64,000 nucleotides of DNA from Nemopilema nomurai (GCA_003864495.1 ML133409.1:902818-966817), one strand, 5' to 3'. Numbered from the stretch's first letter, positions 47,141-61,800 are shown. Made by a program: numbers and translations. The notes: generated from the sequence alone by a model not told the origin.

Positions 47141-50100
47141 CTAGGATACAAAGTAGCTAAAAGTCTCGTAAAATTTTGTCAGTAAGTAAATGTGGGATGC
47201 TAATGACGAGTGGCGCTTTCCCGTCACAGGGTTGATTGTTAGCCACGAGAGCGCGTCCAGTTGCTCAAGCAGGAACCTGGGATCGAATAAAAGAAATTAC
47301 GTCACTACAATGGGATCGGGTAGCCACAAAACGGGCAAAGATAGACGGTTAATCCCACACAAGAAGCATTGGAGCGTGCGCTGTTGGTGTGTAACAGGAA
47401 TAATTTCGCCCCATGACTGGCCAAGCTATACACCTTTGTCAATTACTTAAGTAGTTATAAAGAGCCAAAAGGTTTGAAGCCTTCTCTAGTACATTTAAAC
47501 TGTGGACTTATTCGTTATCCTTTTAAAACTAAAGACTTGGTTGAGCTCGCAATGTAGTGACGTGCTTTAACGTCTAAAAGGCAGACTTTATCTTAAACGA
47601 GCAATCCCTCTTAAGCCATTGATAAGAGCGTCTAGTCGAGATTATTCGGGGCAATGGCGAGGCGATTGTTCTGGTTATCAATAACATTCCGCAAACAGTT
47701 AAACTGCATTCAAAGTCATCAGCCATTTCTCATTATATGACGATTCAAACATGCTATTCGCTTTTTGATTCGTGGCTGGTAAAAGATTGAACAGTGTGAA
47801 CATATATATTTCCTTGAAGTTGCCAAAGCATCTGAAGATGAGAAAAGAAATGCCCTCTTAACAGAGGAGCAAGTGCCACCCGGGTAGTGTCGTGTGATAG
47901 GGGATGAAAAGCAACTTACCTGTGGAGCTCCAGATGATTATCTGTATCGAGTGGATGCTTTGATATTTGCACGTCATACTTTGTAAGGTGAAACAGCAGA
48001 TTCGACTGAAAAACAAGTATTAATATTACTGAGTAGAAAGCAGTCTATTAAATCTAGTTGCAGCAAATTAAGGCGGAGACTTGGTGACAACTGGTTTCAA
48101 GTTGGAGCAGATTTCAAAGGACGTTTGAATGAGGTTTGTCACACGGGCAGCAAACAATTTTCTTTAATATAGGCGTTCAAAAATGGACAGACATTCAAAT
48201 GAATGATAGATGAGTAATCGGTTGAGTGAATCTGAAGTTGTTGAAAGAAGATAAAATTAATGAATTAGAATGCATTACTGAGGACAGTACCTTTATTAGA
48301 GATGGGTTCGGTGATTCACTTCCAAGCGATGAAGAGTCTGCTAATATGTACCCGGTACAAAGCGGCTGCCTGCAAAGCTTCGTGAACTCGTCCGACGGGT
48401 TGGTCTTCAACACCGGCGTAGAGGACGGTTGCGGCATAATTGGTAGCGGTGACAACGCCGGTGAATTATGCATGATCGGCTGAAAGGGAGACATGGTCGA
48501 AATCGAGCTGACGTTCATGGCGTCGCCGGGTGAAAAGACCTGCTGCACCAAGTCAGAGTGGAGCGAAGTCAAGAGCGATGAGCTGGATACCTCAGCTGGG
48601 GATGACAGCAGGCCCATGAACTGTTCCTCATCCTCGTGGGTCGGCAAGAGGAACACGGAGTCCGCGATGAGGTCGTCAACCTGAGGCATTGGCAGCGATA
48701 ACGAGCCGGACCCTAGCATCCGCCGGTCCTTCTTCTTCGCAGACTGACTCACAACTGGAACAACAAATATTTTCGAGCCCGAATTCGACTTCTTCTTGTT
48801 GTTTCCGGGTAGGATTCGGACATCTGGGTCGAGCTGTACTGTTGCAAGGGTGACGCTTCGTATTGTTGGCCGTTGCTTGTCATCTGACGTTGCTCGGCAA
48901 CCGACGCAGACTTCCGGCGTTGTCGGACGCTTCTTTTGCATCGGCGGCGTCACCAGTTTCCGACTCAAATCGTACAGGTCTGAGAACAAATCAGATAAAC
49001 CATCAAGAAAAGTCACCCTTATAATTGAAATGAGGTCATCCTTAGAATTGCAGACAAAATGCAGTACTTTTTAGAATTGCAGTTTAAATGCAATAGTCTT
49101 CAGAGTTAATGCATTACCTCAGAGTCCAAAAAAATTATAACCTTGCTTCGGTAGCAATTTCTATAATTCAAACCTTCCTCAGTACCAACTTAAAACAATT
49201 TTCTTTTACAACCACTTTCATTCTTTATAATAAAAATTACTAATAAATCTTCCTGAAATATGACATCAACAGGCAAATCCTTCCTCAGGCTCCCAGCCGT
49301 TGAGCCGTCAATTTTTGCTAGATTCTGCATTACCTTTCAGTTCGCCTTTTCCTGGATTCCCAAGCCGGTGGATGACAATCCGCCATGTCACAAAAAAGAA
49401 CGATATGACATCCAAAGCGAAGTTCAGTACTCTCCTCAATGCCATTTTTCTTGTTGATTTGCTTTCACGCGATTGCCTGTGTAAGAAGGAAGACTGATAA
49501 AAAATTCAATTCATATAATCATAAAATAAATGATAATAGAGTGTGCATTGAAAGCTAACGATGTTTGATTAAATATGATTGACCATAATAAATCCCCACT
49601 GATTTCCCATTGTCTTAAGTGGAGGTTCACATGCAAATTTTTCCCCATGATCCCAGTGTAGCTACAACTCTCTTTAACTGTTCCTGACTGGTGAGTTCAA
49701 GGTCAGTGATTCACGGGGAAGCAAATCAAACGACAGTGCTTTCTACCCATAAGAATGTATCTTTATGGCTATAGGAGGGAACTCTCCAATCTCCATGTGG
49801 ATTTAGTATGGACACTGAGCGAGACCTTACCTTGAATGCGGGTGCACTTTAATGATGGTTGTGTTGGCAATCTCTCCGCTCTTGTCCGTACAAGTGACGA
49901 GGACCCATGACAGATCGTGCGACAGACAGTAACTGCAGAACAGTATGTTGCCGTCCCCTGTGTTCATCACTCTGGCCAGGTCCATCGCCGTGTGCGGGTC
50001 TTCTCTGATCAGCGAAGTTTGCGGGGCGAGAATGAATGGCGGAACGAAGACGCGAGTCGGGAACTGTTGATCCACCTGCACAAGAAATGCGTACTTGAAA

Positions 50101-52829
50101 AACCGACTCAGTCAAGGGAATTAGAAAAAGAAAATTATATCCTCCTAAACATAATTGCGATACGGAGCAGATTAAAAACATAGCGATCTACTTGAACCTC
50201 CGATTAGAAAATGATCCATCAAAATGAATCAGAATTAGGCATTCACTTAAATCCGTGCCATGACCATAGACACAGTAGCACGTCATGAAAAAGACAAGTG
50301 CTTTCCGTGTGCAGATCGCAGAACCAACGTCTATTGTCAGTGATCTTGTACGAGTACAGTTACTATTGCTACAAGCTAACAAGTACGAGTAACATAAAAC
50401 TCTATACAGCAACTTTCTGCCTTAACGAAGCTTAGGTATCCGGTGATAAATGTGCACCAATTCGAAAGATAGCCGACCTGTCTCTTCTTGGTTAGCTTGT
50501 CCCTCAGCGCGCCAGGGCCAAAGCCAGTGCATATCTTGCCGCTGTTCAACGAGTTGATCGTCACCCGACAGCTTGAATAGACAGACAGGGCCAGATGCTG
50601 CAAGTCCTGCTGGGTCAGCCCAGTTCCGTTATGGTACTTTGTGCTCGCTTTCAGCTGGAGAATACTCTCAAGAGGAACCACCTACCAGACATGAAAGCAT
50701 ACACTATGTTAAGACTGGACCTGATTACTGCATGAAATTGCTTATTACATTATTTGATTGATCGTCTAGACCAATCTTGCAACGTAATGTCTTTGTTAGT
50801 GAAAACTTGAATTTCTAGAAATGCGTTGCTATATTCAAAGTTGATGCTAACAGTCTACTTTCTTTTCATTGTCATGCTTTATTTCAAAAGTTTTGGCTCG
50901 ACATGCCAACATAAAAGTTAACAGATAGTAGAAACGAGAACAGATATTAGTCTGCTAATTCATGGGAGAGGCTCCGAGATATTTTCCATGTTCTCTTCCA
51001 TGATCCATTAAACCCGGAAAATATCCTTTAGGTACTCTAATACCCTACTGCTCAACATCCGAAAATAGGATCGTTAGCCTTACCTGCAAAAAGACGTTGT
51101 TCTTAAGTGCATCTGGAAATGTTGATGTCATCTCCGCAAAGGCCCTTATTAGGCCATTCAGGGACCAGAGCGGCTCTTTGGAAGGTGCCACTCCGGTGAC
51201 TTGGAACGGGTCGATCATGTACACGACGATGGCGGGAAGATCACTGTTGCTACTCCCGTTGTCTGCATCCTCGTGAATCAAGCCAAGAGTGCTGCAAAAG
51301 AGACACATTCAATATAATCCAAAAACTCAAAGTCCTGTGACAGTGCATACAGAAACAGCTCTGGATCCCGAGCGCAATCTCTGCAGCTTTGCTGAGCGTT
51401 TGTTTAGCATGTGAAGATATTCATATTCACAGAAAGACATTATTTGCACAACACTTGTAGTTATAGGGACTATGTTCATTTGGCTTCGATTGGACGCGGA
51501 GAAATACGTCATAATATGCAGCTAAATACAAAAGAAACAAGATCAAAACTGTATCTCAGTTTTCCAAGCTCTTTGAAAGCAAATACTTTCATAACTCCAT
51601 TTGCAGGGTTGAACTGTTCTATTTGAGTTGAACATTTCAAGGCAAAATAACCTCGCTATAATTGTCAACATGTGAAGTGATTTACCACCTAAGGTACACG
51701 GATATTAGAAGGCATCATAGTCCCAAAAAAATTGAAATTGTATTCCTTTGACAAGAAATAGATTAGATGCCTGTAGAAAATACATGAAAAAGTCCCTGTG
51801 CACTTATGTCAGTTAACAATAAAGCTACATATGCATTTCTGTTACATACCTAACTCCAGTTAGGCCTGAAATTGGGTTGGCATGGGAACCGGGAATCTTG
51901 GGTTTTGTGCTCTCTGCAGAGTTTCTCTCTTCCGTTGGTGACTTGTCGAAAAGCGTTCGATTCAGTTCCAATGAAGCCAAGTGGGGGCCTAAAAATGGGT
52001 ACACCAGTTGCGTTATTTAAAGGTTATAATAATCAAGAACGTTTATTAACAGAAGTGTTAACCTCTAGCTGCCGTCACATGTCATGATAGCAATTCCTTT
52101 TAGGAAGCTGCTGTTTTCTTTGAAAAGAAACCTTGTAGATATGATAAGCCTTTAAGGGATTTCTTCGATATAACGTTACTTTTTGATAGATACCTTTTAA
52201 TTTTGATAGATTAAAAGCAAACTCGGAAACAAACTTGACAATGACACACAGAACTACTTACCGAGAAGTGCCTTACAAACTTGAGCAATCAGCTTCATTC
52301 TAATAGATTCTGCGCTTTCATCTACAAAAACAAAACAAAGTGAATTGTCAAACGGAGATAGCTGGAAAGCCCAAACCCAATAGAATCTTAGCAGCAATCG
52401 ACAGTGCTGCTTTTTTAGAGCAAAAATTCAAAGGCCTGACAATAAATAAGGCGATGCACAATCACCTGGCGTTGTCTGTTTTTCCGAACGCAACTTTAAA
52501 AAAATGTCACTTTTCTGCTCTTAACATATTCACTTCGCTGTCACAGGAAAACAGTACAGGACGCAAATGCACCTTTCAGTGCTGTTATGGATGCAAAATA
52601 AGGATACACGGCAATTGTAAACGCACACTCAAATATTTATGTCTGAAGACTTGATTTAAAAATTAGGGCGACTGCACAACTAAAAAAAATTAAAAACTTA
52701 AAACATACCTTGTGAAAACCACTCATCCACGGCTTCATTAGCTAGTTTCTGCTTGACCTTGAGTTGCACTCGTATAATTCCTTCCCGCAACACCCTTATA
52801 ATGGGGCCATGTTTGCCAAGATTCATAGA
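47141..52829 (-). other. MED13: MED13 exons 10–19: Med13 C-terminal (PIWI-like) region
   Basis: The best-conserved region. In order: VLREGII…DEWFSQ; a short MKLIAQVCKALL exon; IVVYMIDPF; LALSVYSSCR…KICTGFGPG; VPPFILAPQ and ILFCSYCLSHDLSWVLVTCTDKSGE; KSTRKMALRRVLNFALDVISF then TWRIVIHRLGNPGKGELK; CVGC…ATVQLDPDVRILPG; KIFVVPV; QPLCTGYIL; HPLDTD; FLLEQLDALSWLTINP. Human KLWEWC is replaced by RVLNFA, so the conserved tryptophans before the W-R-V-V-I-G-R-L-G block are lost. Confidence 0.94.
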
Positions 52830-55800
52830 CTAGAAGATAAACATAACTAAATAACAAACTCAATGGGATTGCGATTGACGTCCTATTTGCAAGAGCGGTT
52901 AACTGAAACTGTCCATAGATGGAGCTTCAACTTACAAGGATTACTTCAGGCTGTCATAACGAGAAAGTTTTCTTGAGGGTTTTCAAGGTACATTTTGGCT
53001 AGCAATATTGAGGTTTCTACTGATATACAAAACGCTGACAGACTGCCAGATACGAGAAAGTGTCTACATGATTGAAGACATGGGGTATAGAAATGCAAAA
53101 TCGGTTTCAACATTTTCTAGCAAAGGTACCAAAGATAAGATTGAGACCGCACTGAGCACAATGAGTCACAGGCCTAAACCAAAACATAAAACATGCCCAT
53201 GCGTCAATTGAAGAAGGACTTTGTCCATACCTCGTACGTAATACTGAGTTCTCTGAAAAACTGTTTGGTGTTTTCGAGAACGAGGTCTGTATCGGGGGCA
53301 ACAACAACATAGGCAACATCACGCTGACCAGCAAACGGTTCCAGAAATAACTTTGTCCAGGACTTCAAGCTGTTTGGTGCAACCGAAACATAGTCGCCAT
53401 CGGCTCCAATTAGGACGGGGTGGACGGGCAGACTACTCTGCACTGTGTTTTTCCCTGATAGTTTATGAAGGGAAGAGAAAGTAACTGGGCCCTTGAGTCT
53501 TTGCAGTTCACGGGTTCTCCTCTTAAGAGGCTGCTTGAACGCGTTTTGTATCGAGGCATTCAACTCGAACAACAATCCCGATGCCATTACCGTATTCATC
53601 TCACTGGCAGCGTCCATGTGAAAATCGACATCGTAAACCTCCGACAACATCTTGGTCAAGTACAAAACTGAGAATGGCGACAACCACTGCTCTTTAAAGA
53701 GTTCTGCGATACGAGACGGTAACGCGGATGATATTGCCGTAACAGCCACATCGCTACCAACGCTTGTGTCTTTACCCCCGGTTAAATCCAAAACTTCGGG
53801 GCATTTAGGCTGCACATCCTTAACCTCCTTTTCGTCTTCCATGGAAACAAACGGCAAACCCTTATCGGTTTTGAAAACACGATTATGAGGCCAGGCCTTG
53901 TTTTCGTCTTTCACGCAACACACGGAAATTTTAGACGTAAGTGCAACCTCTAGCGACTTGGTCTCCTCCCAGCTGCCACTGGTATCGATGCTCTCCTTCT
54001 TGACAATTGCCTGGTTCGCTACTTCGACGCCCATCAACGGCTTCAAGTCAATAGTTTCGCTCTCGATAATCTCCGTCTTTATTTCCGGCATTTTCTTGTT
54101 CGCGATTGGTTCCTTGGTATTAACGACAACGGCCTGGCTTAAACGCGGCATGACATCCTTAGCGTTCATTCGTCGTAACGAGTCGTAATTCGAAATCGAA
54201 AGTCGAATTAGACTGGCTGCCTTGTCCTGGTAGTTAGTGCCTGTCCTGCTGCCAGACTTCCAAGATGGAGTGTACTTTAGTGAGTCAAAATTTTTCACCT
54301 TCAATGACTTACGCTTCATGCTCGGTAAAACGGCAATTGCGGTGAACGTATCGTCAACGGGAAATTCCTGGATTTTTGGCACAGTAAATGGCGTCTCCAA
54401 ACCCTGTGAAAACGATAATACTTTTGGTGAAATTCGTGACATCGCAATGTCTAAAAATTGAAAGCAACTACATAACCGTTATAGTTCCCCTTCAAGTGAA
54501 ATAATTGTAATCTTTTGATGGAATCAATATCTTCATAAAAATTACAGGTCTAAAATAAATAAAATATAAACATACATATCCTTCAGAATGCAACGTTCGT
54601 GGAAATATTCATAAAATTCTTGAACTCATTCCCCAACATCAGTGGTCAAATTAAGAAACATTTTTTGAGGCAAATAGATTTAAAAGAAACAACAATATAA
54701 AAGAAAGCTAGAAAGGAACGCATGTGATGGAATCGAAATAAGCTGCTGCAATACCTCTGTTCCTTCAAGGCTTGCATTTTCTTCAAAGCGTTTATCGTAC
54801 GGCAAAACGTGTTTCTCGGGCGACATGACAGCATGGCAGTGCGTGTAAGTGGAGGGCATTCCGTAATCACCGGGCAGCGACGTAGCCGGTGACGCTGCAG
54901 GGGCCTGAGCCTCTTGTGACGGAGGCGTGGGAAACATCTCAGAGAGGTCGTGAGGAAGGCTGGTGGCGGGAGGGGGCAATGCGGTGGCGCGAAAGACATC
55001 ATCGCTGATGGAGGCGCGCTGATTCATGTGTACATCGGTGATTGTGGCCATGAGATTTTGCTGCTGCAAATAGAAATGCGGAGGAGGTTGACAAGATCTG
55101 CTGGCAACTATAAAGTCACATTGCTGCCGAAAATGAAAGCATAAGAGCATTCTGGACAATCTGCAGAGGGCTACCCGTACAAATCTACTTAGACTGCTAA
55201 CGTGAAATCCAAATCTTCTCAATCACGCTCACACAGTGTCACTAAAGATAGAAACAGAGAGGCATACTAGACTATAAAGCCAATCGATGTTTGCTAAACT
55301 ATGATCTGAAGACTGTTGCGATACTCATTTAACTGGTTGAATATTGCACAAGGTCGTTACAACTTTCAGACAACTGCAAATGCAGCCTTGTTTCATCGTG
55401 AACGAAAAGGCCTGAGAAAGCAGCACATAAAGGAAACTAACCCTGCTTTTGCTGTCCTGGTCATCTTCATCGTCAGAGGGCTCAAACAGCTTGTCTAGAT
55501 CCGAGAAGGTCACAGTCAGGTCTTTCGACTGAGTGAATGTGATGCCAGACGACGAGCCGGGGGTTCGCGCCGGAGACGGCAGATACGGTGACGGAGACAG
55601 AGGTACGGAATTGTTTCGACCCGAAGGAGACGTGACGGGGGGCATGTCATTGTCCGAAAAGGCCTGGTCCTTCTTTGATGGTCGGCGCCTGCCTTTGACT
55701 GGAGCAGCTTTGATGCTGGAAACAGACGGGGGAGAGACAATGACTTCTTCCTTCACTTTGATTGACTGGTTAGAGGCTCTTCGTCGTTTGTCGGCCAGAG

Positions 55801-58800
55801 GAGGAGACAGGATAGAGCCGTTTTCAAGAATAGCTTGGTCACTTTTGGGCGAAGAAGTGGAGGACGTGGACTGCTTCTTCGGGCGGCCTGGGCCACGCTT
55901 AGTTTGTTGTTGCTGCTGGTGGATGGACTGAGGGGCACCCCCGGGACCGGGTTGTTGGTACAGCGAAGTGTCTGCTTGTGAATGGAAGTGCAACGGAGAC
56001 TGGGGCGGAGATGCTGCCGTATACGACGGTGGTTGTGGTTGTGCGCACGGCCCGAGCTTGACCTTCTTGGTGCTTTCATCCACGTTGTTAGCGTTTTCTG
56101 TAGTTCTCTTGACACTGCAAAGGAACACGAGTCTTCAAACCAGAGGCAATCGCTAAATTGGTGGCTTACCGCGAAGGTAATCTCAAACGTCCTAAATGGC
56201 ATTTGTGGCTCCGAATATTCATGCATGCAGGCAAAGAATTAAGCGAGCCAGCAAGCACGCAAACAAATAAACAAATCATGAACAGACACAAGGTAGTTGC
56301 CATTTAGAAGGAAAACTAAGGCGCAAATTAAATAGGCTTCCTTGAAAACACTTCCAAGTTCAACTGCGTAAAACCATTGCAACAACAAAATCGATCGAGT
56401 TGTCAAAAAATCATTGTCAATCACAAGACGAACTTCAATTTCATCAATTTGAAACAGCAAGGGAAATACACTGCACAACTGGCAAACAAATCGAGGCTAT
56501 TGTATGTATATATGTGTTAGAACAAAAAATCGTGAATGGATGTCTCCGTGGCATGAAACGCCCATTTGAATGCGTCTTCAAATGGCGTGATTAACATGGC
56601 TATTTTGATCTATCCTCAACGAGCTATTCGTGTTATCACAGCCAATAACTGACTAAACACAAAATGAACGTGAGGACAAAGTGAACAAACAAAATTTAAT
56701 CATTGCAGGGTGAACACAATCACTCACCCCTTATTTGGCATTCTGACGATCATGACCTCCCCGTCGGGAACAGGGCCTCCAGGCTTGGTATTTGATAGCT
56801 GCAAGGGAGCAGGCGAAAGCACTTCTGAAATAGAGTAACTGCTTTCAGCTTCCTTCGAGACATATAACGACGAGAAGGACGGGTCCGTTAGCAGCGATCT
56901 TGCTTCCAGCGTGTCTTTCGCCAACATCGGCTTGGCCGGCATCGTATTGGTTGGTAAAATGTAGTCCACCGGCCTATTACCTGAATCAGGTTTTGTCTTA
57001 AATCTCCCCTTGCTATCCATTGATCTGCCTTTCATTGGAAGTATCTTTGTAGAACTTATATTCTGAAGCTGCACCGAGCTATAGCTTTGATCCAGATTAC
57101 ATATATCAAAGGATTTGTTCGTAGACGATTGCTGTACAATTGGGCTCTTTCTTGGAGGCAACCCTAACTGGGCATGGGCTTCAGTCTTCAAGTCGACGCT
57201 TGAAGGTAGCATAGGCCCTGCACTCACATTAACAGTCTTTAAATTAGCTGTAAGAGAAATAGGTGGGGTGGGACTACGCTCAGTGTTCGTCGACCTCCGT
57301 TGATGAAACGGTAGGGAAGTCTTTTTCCTTTCCTTCCTAGGCTTGTGGGCTACGTTCGCAGGTTGGTTGGATCCAGGGGCACTTGTTGCTGGACTGCTAA
57401 TGCCAACATGACCGGATGCACTTTTTAAGCCAGATACCGCACTACCAAACTTCCCTATAGGCTTCGACCTGCAACGAAATCAGCACACCAAATCATCAGC
57501 AGCTCCCAGGGGAAATAATTCTACCAGCAAATGCGGCCCTTGCCAAATTCCCTACTGACAATAATTAACACTAAGACCAGGCTTATCTTAGACCTGTAGT
57601 TCTAGACTCATTCAAAGGTATATGCTACCGTTAAGCTTGAGAACTTAACAGACCAGAAGGTGCTGCAGCAAAAAGAAAGCTACAGCAATGGCTTACAGTA
57701 GGCACCGATGTAAACCCACCTGTTGACGTTGGTCGATGAGGTACACCCACAGACAGTGGTTCTTGACTTGTCCTTGAAGTCCCAAAGCGGTAGGTTAGGG
57801 CCAAACACTGGCGCTTCCGTCTTTATCGCGCTGGTTGGCCTTAAAAAAGATTAATTTGATTCAGCTGAACGTCTTTAACACAGCACGCAAATCTACTTAC
57901 ATTGGTGACTTATCGGTGTACACTGCAATATTATGTTTACATTAGCGTGTCACCCAAACAAAAATTCCATTACAACTTGTGATTCACAAGTGATCAAATA
58001 AAAGCGCTTATGAAAAGAGTATTTTAGGCCAGTGAAGGTAGAAGCACTTTCGTCATCATTAAAAAGTAATAACTCACCTCTTGTTCTCCTTCCACGGTTC
58101 AAGGCTATCCCAAATCCTGCTGTTCAGAGCAGTGACTGGTTTGAACGTCTTTCTGCTGCACAAATCCGCTTTCGTTTCGCTTGAATCATTTCGAGCAACG
58201 TCCACGCACTTTGCGCCTAAAAGGACAACAAAGGTATGAACAACGTGCTCATAAAAATCAAAATGGTTGGCAAGTGTGTCACTGTAGTGCAAAAGCACTT
58301 CTGAAAAATTATAATTATAGAATTTCGTGATTACGACATTGCTCGTCTCATAAAACAGAAAATTTACAGAGCGTTCCCACAGCAGCCATTAACTAATGAC
58401 TTCTGCCCTACAATTTCAAAAACGACAGTTGTTTTACGACAGTAATTCGAAGCAGTATCGGGATAGAGAACGCTTTTCTCTTAATGAGTTATCGCTTAAT
58501 GAAACTGCAAAAGTAACTGGACGTGCTTTTTCTTACAAAGTTACATCCTTCTTGCTTTGCACTTGGCACTGTCCATGAAGGTAACTAACCTCTATACCAG
58601 CTAAGCTCGAAACAGGTATTGAATCAAAATATTGTAACGTTAACAAATACTGTAACTATACAGATATGCGATTGGCTGGTAAGCAACTGCAAGTCACGTG
58701 CCTGAGCGGCTGACTGGGATGCCCACAAGGCAAGATGGGTAGAGCATCTTGTTGTCGCAATGGACGATTTCCACGAGGCAAGGAATGAACCCATTCGACT

Positions 58801-61800
58801 TCTCCTCCTTGACTGTCGGGTAGAATTTCTCCCACTCAGTGAGGATCCTGGCTGCTCTGCCGTCGGTGCTGGGGAGGCTGCAGCCAGTCAGCATGGCACT
58901 GTAGCCGCCAGGGGCGAGGACCACTGCAATTAAGAAGATTTCAATAGACTACCACATTTAGGAGAGGACGTGAGGGTGGGAGAGGACGTGAGGGTGGGAG
59001 AGGACGTGAGGGTGGGAGAGGACGTGAGGGTGGGAGAGGACGTGAGGGTGGGAGAGGACGTGCGGGTGGGAGAGGACGTGAGGGTGGGAGAGGACGTGAG
59101 GGTGGAGGGGACGTGAGGGTGGGAGAGGACGTGAGGGTGGGAGAGGACGTGCGGGTGGGAGAGGACGTGAGGGTGGAAGAGGACGTGAGGGTGGGTTCAT
59201 GGTGCGTTTACGATCTGGCAGCTGATAACTATCCTTCACCAGCGACAGTGACAAGCAATTGCGGCGGAACCAGCCACCAAATCTAAACAAACGTTAATTT
59301 GTAATATGCGCACTCATAGGTATTGCTTACGTACTACGCCGTTGGCGATAAGGAACACTATCGTCAGGAACACACATGGCGATGGCGATTAGGAACACCA
59401 TCGTCAACAAGGCAATACAACGCTACACCTTACTCGTTAGCTCTTGCTTGCGAACAAAACGTGCTCACACTTTCATTAAACAAATATAATTTAGCGAGGC
59501 AAAGGCTGCGACTGTTTACACGTAGATAAATCAATCAAACACACGAACAAGATAAACCACTGGGACCAATCCCATTCAGCGAGCAATAAAGGCGAACGCC
59601 AGACTCAATATGCTGTTGCGACTGTTTATGCCATCAACTCCACAAATTCTTAACAACCACCTGTCGGGAATTGCCCTTCATACAATTTATCAATTACATG
59701 GTCTGGAATTCCCCGTTATGCGTTTTAAGCCTTAAGAAGCGACGTCATGCTTTCTTTGCAAATCTAAGAGAAAGAGTTAACTACTTGATCAGAAGAGCAA
59801 TCAAGAAAACTACAGGGCCAATAATGACAGATGAATGACAGGGATTAGAATGGGCACAATTGGCTTCTTTGGATAAGAGTGCTCGACTTTGGCATGCCCC
59901 GACTTCAGCTGTTGCGAACAGGATCTTGTTATGAAGCAAAGCCGCACAAAACCCAAACGCTGCAACTTGATAATTTTTGGACGATAAAATAACTGCAACA
60001 TATGAAAGGTGCAGGGAGAAATTAATAAGGTGAGATCTCGCCTATGGTTTCCATTTGGCTCGGTATTCAAAAAGCAAAGCATTGAAACTATTGCTCTGCA
60101 TGCACAATGCTGGTTTAGATCAGACCAAACCACCTCCCCAAGCACAAGCTGCACTTTTGCTTTGCAATTAGGGCCTGCGTATAATGCCATTAAAACACGC
60201 AAAGATGCCTACCATGAACGGTATCTCCCGACGTAGCATCAGACAGGTCGCTTCTTGACAAACATCTTATAGCAGTCTGTCTCTGGATGTCGACGCTGAC
60301 AGAAACGAGGCTCTCGCCGTAAATGAAATACGTGAAGCTGAACGCCAGAGTTTCCCTGTTGAAGACAGACAAAATATATCGTAATACAAACCGCGATAAA
60401 TAACGAGAGGTGCCGTTCAAATGAGGAAAATTACTACGTCAAAGGGATGTACCCGGGACAATGAATGGTACGGATGGTGAAAAGAGGAAAAATAGTGGTG
60501 TGAATGGTTTTGACAGAGAGAAAAAGTGATTGGGGCGAACAGGAGAGCCCTGGAGAACAGGACGTGAAGAAAATCAAATGGTAGCGAGGAAATGAAACAA
60601 GAATGGATATTAAACGGAAAGTTATATGCAATGCAAAAGAAAATGAGGTGATTTTCAGCGCCCAAGTAATGAATTCCGGTCTGATTGTCATTCGAAATTG
60701 CCCTAATGTTGAGACCAGTTGCTCAATGGGTATTTCCTGTTCGATTAAGACGCGAGCATTGCTGGTCTAATTCCAGCCTTGCACGGCTTATTTTAATCAA
60801 AGTATGGAGAGGACCTGGCCAAAATGATGCGATTTCACGGGCTAATAACACTGTTTATTGTAGTTTGGTTATGGATTAAGGAGGAGAAGAAGTGGATCAG
60901 TGCGGGCCGCATATAGATCAATCTAATTGAATAAGGAATTGAAAGGAAGGCCACAGCGATCTCCTGAAATGAAACTATTCATACTGCTAATGCAATAAAA
61001 ATCACATTCGCTGTGAAGTTGACTTTTGGCGATCCTATTTCATTTCTGATCGCTTGATGATTTTTGATGACCACGACGAGGCGTGCATGCATGCGTGTAA
61101 AATGAACGTGGAATGACACGCACGTAATGTACAGTGTGAATTTCAAAGAGTACGCGCAAAAGTACGCGCAGTTATGTACACGCAAAAGTGCTGCAGATTA
61201 TGTTGTCGATTATGTGATGGTGACGATGATTATGTACTGATTCAAGATGATTTATGACGAGCATCGAACAAGTATTCATGACATAAATGAATGTAAAGAC
61301 GAGGATGCCGATCGATGGAGTTGATGAGAGTGACGTCATTGTGAAGACAGATGACAATGATATCATGGATTCTAAGTACAAAAGTGACCAATTATGGTAG
61401 ATTGTCACAATACTGTCGATGTCAACGTCGTTATTATAATCATCATATTTAAAGCGTGGTAATCATAGTAATTATTGACTGGGCCATCGACCTATCACCA
61501 CAATTCGATCCACGCCACATGAGCTAAGCATTGTGAGAGTGGAGAATTAGAATTGCTTTGTCATTAATTTGGAAGAGACGAGAAAGACGTTTGATCTCAT
61601 TGCCTGCTCGCGTTAGGCAGTTTACACAGAACTGCAAGCAGCAAAAGGTTTTCACAACAAGAGCTTTATACAGCCAACAGCAAGGATATGACACTATAGA
61701 GACTTGATATGAGACTTGAAAAAACTCTACATCTGTTTATTGAATACAGGTAACATCAGCTAAAGCTCTGGTTAGATCAAAGCCACGAGCCTCTCCACTT

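Noticed and set aside
47190..47450. Plus-strand 86-codon frame
   Set aside because: Antisense shadow of the last MED13 exon (47141–47276), which matches the family C-terminus on the minus strand.
48226..48684. Plus-strand frames of 85 and 63 codons
   Set aside because: Antisense shadows of the MED13 exon at 48291–48979.
53465..54461. Several plus-strand frames of 68–96 codons
   Set aside because: Antisense to the 1,173-nt MED13 exon at 53231–54403.
55533..56242. Plus-strand 132-codon frame and overlapping frames
   Set aside because: Antisense to the MED13 exon at 55442–56114, whose Gln/Pro/Ser-rich coding sequence leaves the opposite strand open.
58961..59195. CRISPR-like regular repeats
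   Set aside because: Units are contiguous 18-mers without spacers, in an animal intron.
58958..59290. Minus-strand frame with repeated His-Pro-His-Val-Leu-Ser
   Set aside because: It is the translation of the 18-bp minisatellite, within a MED13 intron.
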